Source: Erysipelotrichaceae bacterium
GTDB taxonomy: Bacteria; Bacillota_I; Bacilli_A; Erysipelotrichales; Erysipelotrichaceae
Length of the DNA stretch: 64,000 nucleotides
Assembly (NCBI GenBank): GCA_012513225.1
Contig: JAAZCQ010000020.1
Span: forward strand, 1-64,000
Reading direction: 5' to 3'
A program made the translations under genes and the position numbers. Under the pieces are notes generated by a model. The model did not search any database. It had not been told where the DNA came from and worked only from the letters and a program-made list of their open reading frames with translations. Position 1 is the first letter of the stretch, and each line of letters opens with the position of its first letter. Shown here in pieces: positions 16,488 through 27,784 of this stretch.

Positions 16488-16986
16488 TTTTAGCTGGTAT
16501 TCCAACAGCAGTAGCATAATCAGGAACATCAACTAAGACAACAGCATTAGCACCTACTTTTGCATGTTTCCCAATAGTAATATCTCCTAGTACTTTAGCT
16601 CCGGCACCTATTATGGCATTGTCTTTAATTGTAGGGTGCCTTTTTCCTTTTTCAACACCGACACCACCAAGGGTTACATTATGATATAGTTTCACATAAT
16701 CACCTATAATGGCAGTTTCTCCAATTACAACTCCCATACCATGATCAATAAACAAGCCTTTACCTATTACAGCTCCAGGATGAATTTCAATTCCTGTTAA
16801 AAACCTTGAAAATTGAGAAACAGCTCTAGCAAGAAATATTAGTTTATTTTTAAATAAAAAATGAGCAAGATAATGCCAACAACAAGCGTGTATGCTTGGA
16901 TATAACAAAAATATACTTACTGAATTTGTTGCAGCAGGATCTGTGGTTTTAATATGTTCAATTTGAGCTTTTAAGTTTTGAATCAT
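16471..16986 (-). CDS. cysE: Serine O-acetyltransferase
   Basis: 171 residues, the short Gram-positive type. Left-handed beta-helix with [28 protein letters not shown] and the GK(R)HPT loop are specific for CysE; the catalytic Asp/His pair lies in FIDHG and the ACCWH segment. It makes O-acetylserine from serine and acetyl-CoA, feeding CysK encoded at 18302 on the other strand. GAGGGA precedes the ATG. The gene diverges from hflX across 76 bases. Confidence 0.92.
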   Translation of the reverse strand: MIQNLKAQIEHIKTTDPAATNSVSIFLLYPSIHACCWHYLAHFLFKNKLIFLARAVSQFSRFLTGIEIHPGAVIGKGLFIDHGMGVVIGETAIIGDYVKLYHNVTLGGVGVEKGKRHPTIKDNAIIGAGAKVLGDITIGKHAKVGANAVVLVDVPDYATAVGIPAKIILKS

Positions 16987-17062
16987 AAGTTTTCCCTCAT
17001 ATTAGTAGTAATATTAACACAAAAATGATATTTTAAACAAGGATAGTAATAGAGGTGATATT

Positions 17063-18298
17063 ATGCAAAAAGCGATTTTAGCAGGAATAAATATTAATAA
17101 AGATGATCAGGAGTTTCAAATTATAATGGATGAGACAAAAGAGTTATGTTTAGCTTGCGATATTGAAGTAATAGATTTTTGTACACAAAAAAGTAGAAGA
17201 TTAGATCCAAGGACTGCTTTTAGAAAAGGCAAATTAGAAGAATTAAAAGATCTTATAATTCGCCATGAAGTAAATTTAGTGGTTTTTTATAATAATTTAA
17301 GTATTGCAATGTTATCACGAATTCAAAAAGAGTGTGATGTTAGGGTTGTAGATAGAACTAATTTAATATTAGATATATTTTCCATGAGAGCAAAAACAAA
17401 AGAAGCTAAATTACAAACTCAACTTGCAAGATTAAAATATGATTTACCAAAACTATACTTAGAAGAATTTGACGCAGATAGACAAAGGGGTGGAAAAGAT
17501 CATAATAGGGGAGCAGGAGAGACAAAATTAGAAATTTATAGAAGAAAGATAGAAAAAGAAATAAGTGATATAAATAAACAATTAGATTCTTTAAGATTAT
17601 CAAATCAAGAAAGATCAAGGAAAAGAAATGAATCATTTATTAAATCTGTTTCTTTAGTGGGGTATACAAACGCAGGGAAATCAAGTTTAATGAATTTAAT
17701 ATTAAAATATAGTAACAAAAAAGAAGATAAATTTGTTTTTGAAAAAGATATGCTATTTGCAACTTTAGATACTAGTATTAGAAATATATCATATGATGGT
17801 CAAAGTTTTTTATTATTCGATACGGTAGGATTTGTTTCTGATTTACCTCACGAGTTAATAGAAGCATTTAAAAGCACACTAGATGCAGTGAATGATGCAG
17901 ATCTATTAATACATGTAATAGATGCAAGTGACCCTTATTTTAATGAACAAAAGGAAATAACATACAATACTTTAAAAGTAATTAATGCAAATGATATTCC
18001 AGTCATAGAAGTATATAATAAATCAGATAAATTAATGGAGAAGGACGAGCATTTAAGATATATTTCATGTGTTAGTGAAGAAGGAATTGAAGAATTGTTA
18101 CATCTTATAATAGAGACTTTATATCCTAAAGACTATGCATTAACTATAAAATTAACTTACGATAAACAATATTTATTAGATAAATATAAAAATCATATGA
18201 AAATAACATCACTTGAAAACGTAGATGATGGAAGTATAATTTCAATTGTAGGAGATAAAGTAATGTTTGATTCTCTTATTGAATATAGGAAGGACTAA
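17063..18298 (+). CDS. hflX: Ribosome-associated GTPase HflX
   Basis: 411 residues. The N-terminal HflX domain (LDPRTAFRKGKLEELKDLI, ...FSMRAKTKEAKLQTQLARLKY with the glycine-rich RGGKDHNRGAGETKLE) is followed by a GTPase domain with G1 GYTNAGKSS, G3 DTVGF and G4 NKSD. HflX splits stalled ribosomes under stress. AGAGGTGAT gives the start. cysK begins 4 bases after the stop. Confidence 0.93.
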   Translation: MQKAILAGININKDDQEFQIIMDETKELCLACDIEVIDFCTQKSRRLDPRTAFRKGKLEELKDLIIRHEVNLVVFYNNLSIAMLSRIQKECDVRVVDRTNLILDIFSMRAKTKEAKLQTQLARLKYDLPKLYLEEFDADRQRGGKDHNRGAGETKLEIYRRKIEKEISDINKQLDSLRLSNQERSRKRNESFIKSVSLVGYTNAGKSSLMNLILKYSNKKEDKFVFEKDMLFATLDTSIRNISYDGQSFLLFDTVGFVSDLPHELIEAFKSTLDAVNDADLLIHVIDASDPYFNEQKEITYNTLKVINANDIPVIEVYNKSDKLMEKDEHLRYISCVSEEGIEELLHLIIETLYPKDYALTIKLTYDKQYLLDKYKNHMKITSLENVDDGSIISIVGDKVMFDSLIEYRKD

Positions 18299-18301
18299 AG
18301 A

Positions 18302-19213
18302 ATGATATATAACAATATTTTAGAAACTATAGGAGAAACTCCATTAGTTAAAATTAATAAATTAAATAATACAAAAGCGACAATACTTGCTAAAATTGAA
18401 TCTTTTAATCCAGGAGGAAGTATAAAAGATAGAATTGCTTACCAAATGGTTAAAGATGGTTTAGATAGTGGTTTAATTAGTAAAAAAACAATACTAATAG
18501 AGCCAACAAGTGGAAATACTGGTATTGGATTAGCTATGGTTGCTGCAGCATTAGATATGCAGTTAATACTTGTTATGCCTGAAAGTATGAGTATTGAAAG
18601 AAGAAAACTAATTCAAGGTTATGGAGCAAAATTAGAATTAACAGATCCCAAAACTGGAATGCAAGGATCAATAGAAAAGGCTATGCAATTAAAAGAAGAA
18701 TTAAATGATGCGATAATTCTTCAACAATTTGAAAATCCATCTAATCCTAAAGCACATTATATTAATACTGGAAAAGAAATATTAAAAAATACAAAAGTTG
18801 ATGTGTTTATTGCTGGTATTGGAACTGGAGGTACTATCAGTGGTATTGGTAGATATCTAAAAGGAAACAATCCTAATACACTTGTATATGGTGTTGAACC
18901 CTTAAATTCTAATATTTTAAATAATGGTAAAGTTGGACCACATTTAATACAAGGAATAGGTGCAAATTTTATTCCTAAAAATCTTGATCAAAATATAATA
19001 GATGCATATATAGATGTAAGTGATGAAGATGCAATAGAAACTGCAAAATTACTTATGAAATATGAAGGAATAGCTGTTGGGATTTCTAGTGGTGCAGCAA
19101 TGTTTGGTGCATTAGAAATTGCAAAAAAACCTGAAATGCAAGGAAAAACAATTGTAGTTATACTTCCAGATACTGCTGAAAGATATTTATCTACAAAATT
19201 ATTTGATATATAA
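18302..19213 (+). CDS. cysK: Cysteine synthase A (O-acetylserine sulfhydrylase)
   Basis: 303 residues. PLP lysine in NPGGSIKDR (Lys42), substrate loop TSGNTG, phosphate loop GIGTGGT and the C-terminal SSGAA are all present. It condenses O-acetylserine with sulfide to cysteine. The M-E-G/S loop that would mark O-phosphoserine types is not seen. Together with cysE 1.3 kb away it gives the full serine-to-cysteine route; hflX lies in the same operon. Confidence 0.93.
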   Translation: MIYNNILETIGETPLVKINKLNNTKATILAKIESFNPGGSIKDRIAYQMVKDGLDSGLISKKTILIEPTSGNTGIGLAMVAAALDMQLILVMPESMSIERRKLIQGYGAKLELTDPKTGMQGSIEKAMQLKEELNDAIILQQFENPSNPKAHYINTGKEILKNTKVDVFIAGIGTGGTISGIGRYLKGNNPNTLVYGVEPLNSNILNNGKVGPHLIQGIGANFIPKNLDQNIIDAYIDVSDEDAIETAKLLMKYEGIAVGISSGAAMFGALEIAKKPEMQGKTIVVILPDTAERYLSTKLFDI

Positions 19214-19240
19214 AAAAACCAGTTTTCTGGTTTTTATTTT
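19213..19240. terminator. Bidirectional terminator between cysK and the esterase gene
   Basis: AAAAACCAG / CTGGTTTTT with loop TTTT, A-run on the left and T-run on the right; it overlaps the esterase stop codon. Confidence 0.8.
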
Positions 19241-19998
19241 TCAAAATAATCAATAAATATTGGAACTACACTTTCCCATGTTGCTTCATTATGCATTCCA
19301 TTTACAATAATATTAGGCACAGAATTAATGCCTTTTAGTTGTAATAAATAATTTATAGAAAGCATACTATCAAGAGTTTTAATGGTTCTATTTTTACTTC
19401 CAAGTTCTTTTGAACCAAAGTCCATGTATATTTTAGTATTTTTATTTAAATTAGACTTATTGATATACTCGTATATTTCTTTATACACAAACATTAAGCT
19501 TAATGATAAACAAGCAGCTTTAGAAAAAATATCATTATATTTTATAACAGAATATAAAGCCATTAAACCTCCCATACTAGATCCAGCAATACTTGTATTT
19601 TCTCTGGTTTTTAAAGTTCTATAATTTTTATCTATATGAGGTTTTAATGTACTAACAATCCAGTCAATTGTAATATCACCCTTAGCTTCAATATATCCAA
19701 AATAGTGATCATTAAATTCAAAAGGAGTATATTCAACTAATCTTTGATTACCAGTGTGATTACAATCAATACCAACTACAATATATTCTTTATGGTGTTG
19801 ATCCAAAAATTCTTTCATTTCCCATGATTTTCCATAAGTTGCATAATCGTTAAAAAAGATATTTTGGCCATCAAGCATATATAAAACTGGATATCTTTTT
19901 TTATTATTTAAATAATTATTTGGAAGATATATGAATATGTCTCTTGGACTTTGATCCAAAGGACTAATATCTAATTCAAATTGTCTAACTTCACCCAT
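19234..19998 (-). CDS. Alpha/beta-hydrolase esterase (esterase D / enterochelin-esterase-like family)
   Basis: 254 residues. RDIFIYLPNNYL, YPVLYMLDGQN, the nucleophile elbow GSSMGG (Ser141) and the late NGMHNEATWE (probable catalytic His) match the putative esterase family PF00756. No signal peptide, so cytoplasmic. Likely a carboxylester or S-formylglutathione-type hydrolase; the substrate is unknown. plsY lies 6 bases upstream on the same strand. Confidence 0.8.
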   Translation of the reverse strand: MGEVRQFELDISPLDQSPRDIFIYLPNNYLNNKKRYPVLYMLDGQNIFFNDYATYGKSWEMKEFLDQHHKEYIVVGIDCNHTGNQRLVEYTPFEFNDHYFGYIEAKGDITIDWIVSTLKPHIDKNYRTLKTRENTSIAGSSMGGLMALYSVIKYNDIFSKAACLSLSLMFVYKEIYEYINKSNLNKNTKIYMDFGSKELGSKNRTIKTLDSMLSINYLLQLKGINSVPNIIVNGMHNEATWESVVPIFIDYFEK

Positions 19999-20004
19999 AT
20001 TATT

Positions 20005-20625
20005 TTACATCCACGTAATTTTCTTTTCTGTTTTATTAATAATTCTTTTAATATTATCTTTATGTCTATATGTTACAAATAACCAAAGTACTATAAAAGA
20101 AAAAATAATTTGTATATCATTTTTAAGAATAACACTTATTATAATAGCACTAAAAATAGCAATTAAACTAGATAATGAAACTATTTTTGTTAAATACAAT
20201 AATACAAAAAATATTAACACTACTAGTACAAATTGATAGAAAAAATGGTTTGTAACAAATATGCTTATTCCAGCAAAATATCCCATTGTAGTAGCAACTG
20301 CCTTACCACCTTTAAATCCAGCAAAAATAGGGAAGCAATGTCCAAAACAACATGCTAAACCAGCAAGTATAGTTGCATTAGGAATAAAAAGGTAGCAAAC
20401 AATAACGGTAATAAAAGCTTTTAGACCATCAAGAATAGTCACTGATATTCCTGCTTTTTTACCTAGTACTCTTCCTGCATTAGTTCCACCTAGATTACCA
20501 GATCCTTGTGTTCTTATATCAACTTTATAAAATAGTTTTCCAATTACAAGTGCCCATGGTATTGAACCTAACAAATAACCAAAAATAATTGCAATAATAA
20601 CTTTAATAAATTCCACATTAAACAT
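20005..20625 (-). CDS. plsY: Acyl-phosphate:glycerol-3-phosphate acyltransferase
   Basis: 206 residues, about five membrane helices. The signature loops GSGNLGGTNAGRVLG and GHCFPIFAGFKGGKAVAT are complete. PlsY starts phospholipid synthesis by moving acyl from acyl-phosphate to glycerol-3-phosphate. Divergent from parE, as in Bacillus and Streptococcus relatives. GGGGG upstream of the ATG is the ribosome binding site. Confidence 0.94.
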   Translation of the reverse strand: MFNVEFIKVIIAIIFGYLLGSIPWALVIGKLFYKVDIRTQGSGNLGGTNAGRVLGKKAGISVTILDGLKAFITVIVCYLFIPNATILAGLACCFGHCFPIFAGFKGGKAVATTMGYFAGISIFVTNHFFYQFVLVVLIFFVLLYLTKIVSLSSLIAIFSAIIISVILKNDIQIIFSFIVLWLFVTYRHKDNIKRIINKTEKKITWM

Positions 20626-20668
20626 AAGAGAACCCCCGTAAATATTCTATCATACATTAGGTTTAACC

Positions 20669-20697
20669 TTTAAAACAATTTAAACTTTAGGTATAAT
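20669..20697 (+). promoter_or_regulatory. Probable parE-parC promoter
   Basis: TATAAT at 20692-20697 with a weak TTTAAA 17 bases upstream; the parE start at 20729 has a GGGG Shine-Dalgarno. Confidence 0.45.
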
Positions 20698-20728
20698 TAA
20701 CATTGTTATTAAAGATAAGGGGTATTAA

Positions 20729-22642
<1,914 letters not shown>

Positions 22643-22643
22643 T

Positions 22644-25157
22644 ATGGCTAAAAAAAATAAAGAAATAAAACATAATGAGTATATAATAAGCAACCTTGAA
22701 GATATAATGGGTGATCGTTTTGGTAGATACTCAAAATATATTATTCAAGAAAGAGCTCTTCCTGATGCAAGAGATGGTTTGAAACCAGTTCAAAGAAGAA
22801 TTCTTTATGCAATGTATCATGAAGGAAATACATATGAAAAAGCACATAGAAAATCAGCTAAAACTGTTGGATTAGTTATAGGAAATTATCATCCACATGG
22901 AGATAGCTCAGTTTATGATGCAATGGTAAGGATGTCTCAAGATTGGAAAGTAAGACTTCCTTTAATAGATATGCATGGTAATAATGGATCTATTGATGAT
23001 GATCCAGCAGCAGCAATGCGTTATACAGAAGCAAGACTTTCAAAGGTAGCTAGTACACTGCTTGAAGATATTAAAAATGATACGGTAGAGTTTTCACCTA
23101 ATTTTGATGATACAGAACTAGAACCAACAGTATTACCAAGCAGATTTCCATTAATGCTTGTAAATGGAGCTACAGGTATAGCAGCTGGATATGCAACAAA
23201 TATTGCTCCACATAATATAAATGAAGTTATTGAAGCAACTATATATAGGTTACAAAATCCAACTTGTAGTTTAGAAGAAATTATGAATATAATGCCAGGT
23301 CCAGATTTTCCAACTGGTGCAATTGTGCAAGGAAAACAAGGAATAATAGATGCATTTAAAACTGGTAAGGGTAGGGTAGTAATAAAATCTAAAGCAGAAA
23401 TAGTACAAAATAAATCTATACAACAAATAATTATTACTGAAATTCCATATGAAATAATAAAATCAAATCTTGTTAAAAAAATGGATGATATTAAACTGTC
23501 AAAAGATTTAGAAGGAATTATGGATGTAAGAGATGAAAGTGATAGAAATGGATTAAAAATTGTAGTAGACGTAAAAAAAGATGCAGATGCAAATCTAATT
23601 TTGAATTATTTTTATAAAAATACTGAACTGCAAACTTACTATAACTATAATATGGTTGCAATTGTTAATAAAAGACCAGAGCAATTAGGTGTATTACAGT
23701 TTTTAGATACATTTATAGAACATAGAAAAGAAGTTGTATTAAGAAGAAGTAAATATCTTTTAAATATAAAAGAAAATAAGGTTCACATAATTGAAGGATT
23801 AATGAAAGCAGTGTCTATTTTAGATGAAATAATTGCAATTATTAGAAGTTCTAAAGACAAAGAAGACTCAAAAAGAGGACTAATTAATGCATTTTCATTT
23901 ACTGAAATACAAGCAGAGGCAATTGTAAATTTAAGACTTTATAGATTAAGTAATACAGATATCTTAGAATTAAGAGATGACTTTGCTAAATTAATTAATG
24001 AAATTGAAGAAATAAAAACTATTATTGAAAATAAGAATGTTTTAGTAAGTACTATTGTAAAAGAGTTAAAAGATATTTCAAAAGAATATAAAGATGAAAG
24101 AAGAACAACAATAGAAGATGAAATTGAAGAAATTGTAATAGATAAATTAAGTATGATTACTAATGAAAAAGTAATGATTACTGTATCTAAAGATGGTTAT
24201 ACTAAAAAAGTTTCTTTAAGATCATATCAAGCTAGTGAAGGTTTAACAGGTATAAAAGAGGGAGATGAACTAGTAGGTAGTATTGAAGCAGATACAATTG
24301 ATACATTACTAGTGTTTACAAGTAAAGGAAATTATGGATATCTTCCAGTTTATGAAATAGAAGAAGCAAGATGGAAGGATGTAGGGAGTCATTTAAATAA
24401 TTTATTAAAAATAGATAAAGATGACAAGATTATAAATGCAATTCTTATTAAAAACTTTGAAACACAAGCTTATATAATGACTGTTTCAAAACTTGGTATG
24501 ATAAAGAAAACAATGATTAATCAATGGACAGTTTCAAGAAATAATAAAGTCTATCCAGCAATGAAACTAAAAAAGAATGATGAAGTAGTAAAAGCATTTG
24601 TAGTATATGAAAATGAAGATGTAATTTTAGTAAGTAAAAATGGATATTGTGTTAGATACTCTAATGAATTAGTTCCTTCAACATCCACAAGATCACAGGG
24701 AGTAATAGCCATCAAATTATCAAAAGGAGATTATTTAGCTAGTGCAACAACATTAAGTACAACTGGAAATCTTCTTGTAATAAATGAATCAGGTGGATTA
24801 AAAAGGGTTAGAAATGAAGATATTAATATAACTAATAGAGCAACAAAGGGAAGTCTTATTGCAAAGCAATTAAAATCAAAATCATGGAATATTAATTATG
24901 TATGCAATGTAAATGTCTATGATGAATTGGTATTTATTAATAATGAAGAAATAAAAATAGTTGGAAAAGATATTCCAATTATGGCAAGGGATGCTACATT
25001 TTCAAATCCACTAACTCTTAATAATGGATGGTATTTTCTGAAAAATATTGAAGAATGTAAAATAATTGATTTAGTCATAAATACTACAGAAGAAAAAATT
25101 GAAGAAGAAATACATGATGATTATGAGCAAATAGATATTTTTGAAAAGCTTAATTAA
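22644..25157 (+). CDS. parC: DNA topoisomerase IV subunit A
   Basis: 837 residues. The breakage-reunion domain carries the active-site Tyr127 in AAMRYTEARL and the quinolone region HPHGDSSVYDAMVRM with Ser88 and Asp92 at the resistance positions, thus a wild-type Ser. The C-terminal beta-pinwheel (about 500-800) lacks the GyrA-box typical of gyrase, as far as I can read. AAGGTGG overlaps the parE 3' end and drives translation. Confidence 0.92.
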   Translation: MAKKNKEIKHNEYIISNLEDIMGDRFGRYSKYIIQERALPDARDGLKPVQRRILYAMYHEGNTYEKAHRKSAKTVGLVIGNYHPHGDSSVYDAMVRMSQDWKVRLPLIDMHGNNGSIDDDPAAAMRYTEARLSKVASTLLEDIKNDTVEFSPNFDDTELEPTVLPSRFPLMLVNGATGIAAGYATNIAPHNINEVIEATIYRLQNPTCSLEEIMNIMPGPDFPTGAIVQGKQGIIDAFKTGKGRVVIKSKAEIVQNKSIQQIIITEIPYEIIKSNLVKKMDDIKLSKDLEGIMDVRDESDRNGLKIVVDVKKDADANLILNYFYKNTELQTYYNYNMVAIVNKRPEQLGVLQFLDTFIEHRKEVVLRRSKYLLNIKENKVHIIEGLMKAVSILDEIIAIIRSSKDKEDSKRGLINAFSFTEIQAEAIVNLRLYRLSNTDILELRDDFAKLINEIEEIKTIIENKNVLVSTIVKELKDISKEYKDERRTTIEDEIEEIVIDKLSMITNEKVMITVSKDGYTKKVSLRSYQASEGLTGIKEGDELVGSIEADTIDTLLVFTSKGNYGYLPVYEIEEARWKDVGSHLNNLLKIDKDDKIINAILIKNFETQAYIMTVSKLGMIKKTMINQWTVSRNNKVYPAMKLKKNDEVVKAFVVYENEDVILVSKNGYCVRYSNELVPSTSTRSQGVIAIKLSKGDYLASATTLSTTGNLLVINESGGLKRVRNEDINITNRATKGSLIAKQLKSKSWNINYVCNVNVYDELVFINNEEIKIVGKDIPIMARDATFSNPLTLNNGWYFLKNIEECKIIDLVINTTEEKIEEEIHDDYEQIDIFEKLN

Positions 25158-25163
25158 GTATAT

Positions 25164-25200
25164 AAAAAGTTAAGATTTTTTAAACCTTAACTTTTTTATT
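25164..25200. terminator. Bidirectional terminator between parC and the HAD gene
   Basis: AAAAAGTTAAG / CTTAACTTTTT with an 11-base loop and six T; symmetrical enough to serve both converging genes. Confidence 0.8.
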
Positions 25201-25207
25201 AGATATT

Positions 25208-25858
25208 CTAGTAAGTTTTTAATACATCTATTACATCTTCAAGAGATTCTAAATCATAATCAAATAATGATTTTATATAATCATCCGGTTTGATAGTGTC
25301 ATAGATAAATGCAGCAGTCATTTCAGCGTTTTTAGCTGCAATTATTCCATTTCTGCTATCTTCTAGTACTAAACATTTTTTTGGTTCAACACTGGCCTTA
25401 GAAGCCGCTAATAAGAATACTTCTGGGTTTGGTTTATGATGAGTAACCATATCACCTGTACATATTGCATCAAAATTATATTGATAAGGCATAGCACTAA
25501 GTATTTTTGTTGTCGTATCTAAAAAAGAACTTGTTGCAACACATACTTTATAGTTATTTTCAAATAAATAATCTAATAATATAAATAATCCCTTCTTATA
25601 AAATAAAGGATTATTCTTAGCTTCATAAAGTACTGCTTCTTTTCTTCTTTCTATAATAGTATCTAGACTATTAATAAGATTTGGAAATCTTTCAAATTGA
25701 GCTTTAGAGCTGTTTTTGGCTGTCCCAATAACTCCATTAAAGAACTTTTCGTCTAATTCAAATCCTAATTTTTTTCCTTCTTCTGAGAAAACTCTCCTTG
25801 TAATAACCTCCGAATCAATCATTAAACCATCTAAATCAAATATTACACATTCAATCAT
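25208..25858 (-). CDS. HAD-superfamily phosphatase, beta-phosphoglucomutase-like
   Basis: 216 residues from the ATG complementary to 25856-25858, chosen since GGAG lies upstream and the protein then opens with MIECVIFDLDGLMIDSE; a longer in-frame start 14 codons upstream adds a non-family segment. HAD motifs: DLDG (Asp nucleophile), ATSS, HHKPNPE (Lys) and LEDSRNGI. A helical cap of the beta-PGM type follows motif I. Substrate, probably a sugar phosphate or nucleotide, is unknown. Confidence 0.82.
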   Translation of the reverse strand: MIECVIFDLDGLMIDSEVITRRVFSEEGKKLGFELDEKFFNGVIGTAKNSSKAQFERFPNLINSLDTIIERRKEAVLYEAKNNPLFYKKGLFILLDYLFENNYKVCVATSSFLDTTTKILSAMPYQYNFDAICTGDMVTHHKPNPEVFLLAASKASVEPKKCLVLEDSRNGIIAAKNAEMTAAFIYDTIKPDDYIKSLFDYDLESLEDVIDVLKTY

Positions 25859-25930
25859 TCTATACTCCAATCTATTTTTGTTATAACATGAAACACACAA
25901 TTATTGTATAATTAAACAAGGAGGATTTCT

Positions 25931-26464
25931 ATGTTTGTGAATCTTATTATTCCAAATCAATATGTTAAAAGCTATAAAGATGTTGATTTATTACAGTTAA
26001 AAAAAAATAATATAAAGTTATTTATTTTAGATATAGATAATACATTAGTTAAATCTAATAGTAATAAAATAAGTGAAGATGCAATAAGATTTGTAAAGCA
26101 AATTAAAAGTGCAAAAATAATACCTGTAGTTATTAGTAATAATGTAGAAAATAGAGTAAAAAAGTTTACAGATATATTGAATGTAGATTATTATAGTTTT
26201 GCATTAAAACCTTTAAAAAAATCATATAAGATAATATTACAAAAATATAATGTTGATAGTAATGAAGTTGTTATAATAGGTGATCAATTATTAACGGATA
26301 TTATTGGTGGTAATATTATGAATATGCATACTATTTTAGTAGATCCAATAAGTGAAAAAGACAATATTTTTGGTTCAATAAATCGGGTGGCTGAAAATAC
26401 CATTTTTAAATATTTAGAAATTAAAAAACTTCTAAAGAAAGGTAAATATTATGACAATATGTAA
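25931..26464 (+). CDS. yqeG: YqeG-family HAD-IIIA phosphatase
   Basis: 177 residues. LDIDNTLVK (motif I), VVISNN (motif II), KPLKKS and GDQLLTDIIGGN (motif IV) match YqeG. It opens the conserved yqeG-yqeH-yhbY-nadD-yqeK-rsfS-yqeM operon. Role unproven, probably linked to phosphatidylglycerophosphate or ribosome biogenesis. AAGGAGG precedes the ATG. yqeH overlaps by 14 bases. Confidence 0.9.
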   Translation: MFVNLIIPNQYVKSYKDVDLLQLKKNNIKLFILDIDNTLVKSNSNKISEDAIRFVKQIKSAKIIPVVISNNVENRVKKFTDILNVDYYSFALKPLKKSYKIILQKYNVDSNEVVIIGDQLLTDIIGGNIMNMHTILVDPISEKDNIFGSINRVAENTIFKYLEIKKLLKKGKYYDNM

Positions 26465-27497
26465 AGGTTGTGGTGTTACAATACAGCATCAAAATAAAGA
26501 CGAAATTGGATATAGTCCTAAAACAGATACATTATATTGTCAGCGCTGTTTTAGAATCAAACATTATGATGATTTAATTATGTCTATGAAAACTGGAATT
26601 AATCCTTATGATGTATTAAGCAAACTATCAAATTCAAAAGGGTTAATAATTTGGATTTGTGACTTATTCGATTTTGAAGCAAGTATGATAGATGGTTTAA
26701 ATAGACATTTAAATAATAAAGACATTATTTTAGTAGGTACTAAAAGAGATTTATTACCAAAAGAAGTATCCAATAATAAATTAATTAGTTTTATAAAAGA
26801 AAGATTAAAAGAAAGAGGCATTAAGGTCAAAGGAATTTTAATAACATCTGATAAGGAAAATAATAACTCAGATTTAATATTGGAGTTGTTAAAAAGTCAT
26901 GCTAATAAAGAAAATATTTTTGTAATAGGTAAAGCAAATGCAGGAAAAAGTACATTTTTAAATATGTTATTAAAAGAAGATGTCTTAACAAAAAGTAGAT
27001 ATCCTGGAACAACATTAGACTTTAATGAGATTGTAATAGGCAATCAAAAATTTGTTGATACACCAGGTATAGAAGTAAAAAATAGTATGGTTATGTTAGT
27101 TGAAGAAAAACATTTGAACTATATAATTCCAACTAAAAAAATAAAACCAGTAGTATTTCAATTAGAAAATAACCAAAGTTTAGCTTTTGGTGGATTGGTT
27201 AGAATTGATTTCATAGAATGTGAAAAAACAAGTGTTGTCATTTATATGAGTGACAAGATAGTTATTCACAGAACAAAAGTTGAAAATGCTGATAAATTAT
27301 GGGAAAAACACAAAGGACATTTATTAGTTCCAACTGTAAATTCAAAAATAGTAACCACTACTGTTAAACCAATATATGACAAAACTGATATTGTAATAGA
27401 TGGACTTGGATGGATATGTATAAATAAAAATATTAAACAAATTAAAGTTAGTTATCCTAAAGATGTAAATATTACATTTAGAAAGGCAATGATATGA
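26451..27497 (+). CDS. yqeH: Ribosome biogenesis GTPase YqeH
   Basis: 348 residues. An N-terminal zinc finger (CKGCG...CQRCFRIKHYDD) is followed by a circularly permuted GTPase: G4 GTKRDLL first, then G1 GKANAGKST and G3 DTPGI. YqeH is needed for 30S subunit assembly. The order G4-G1-G3 is visible directly. yhbY overlaps its 3' end by 4 bases. Confidence 0.93.
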   Translation: MTICKGCGVTIQHQNKDEIGYSPKTDTLYCQRCFRIKHYDDLIMSMKTGINPYDVLSKLSNSKGLIIWICDLFDFEASMIDGLNRHLNNKDIILVGTKRDLLPKEVSNNKLISFIKERLKERGIKVKGILITSDKENNNSDLILELLKSHANKENIFVIGKANAGKSTFLNMLLKEDVLTKSRYPGTTLDFNEIVIGNQKFVDTPGIEVKNSMVMLVEEKHLNYIIPTKKIKPVVFQLENNQSLAFGGLVRIDFIECEKTSVVIYMSDKIVIHRTKVENADKLWEKHKGHLLVPTVNSKIVTTTVKPIYDKTDIVIDGLGWICINKNIKQIKVSYPKDVNITFRKAMI

Positions 27498-27784
27498 TTC
27501 TTAGCGGAAAACAAAAAAGATACCTTAGATCTCTTGGAGTAAATGAAAAAGCAATAATCCATGTAGGAAAAGAGGGGATGAGCTACAATTTAGTAGATTC
27601 TACAAAAAACGCATTAAATGCAAGAGAGTTAGTAAAGGTAAGTGTACTAAAATCATATGATGAAGATTTAGATACACTAGCTTTTGATTTGGCAATGCAT
27701 ACAAAAAGTATTGTAGTTCAACAAATTGGAAGAACGATACTTTTATATAAACAAGCAAGGACACCTAAAATACTATTACCATGA
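27494..27784 (+). CDS. yhbY: YhbY-family (CRM domain) RNA-binding protein
   Basis: 96 residues, full length. LSGKQKRYLRSLG and HVGKEGMS (GxxG-like loop), then IVQQIGRTILLYK are the CRM/YhbY signature. It binds pre-50S particles. In Bacillus aroE lies between yqeH and yhbY; here it is absent. The stop overlaps the next start (ATGA). Confidence 0.92.
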   Translation: MILSGKQKRYLRSLGVNEKAIIHVGKEGMSYNLVDSTKNALNARELVKVSVLKSYDEDLDTLAFDLAMHTKSIVVQQIGRTILLYKQARTPKILLP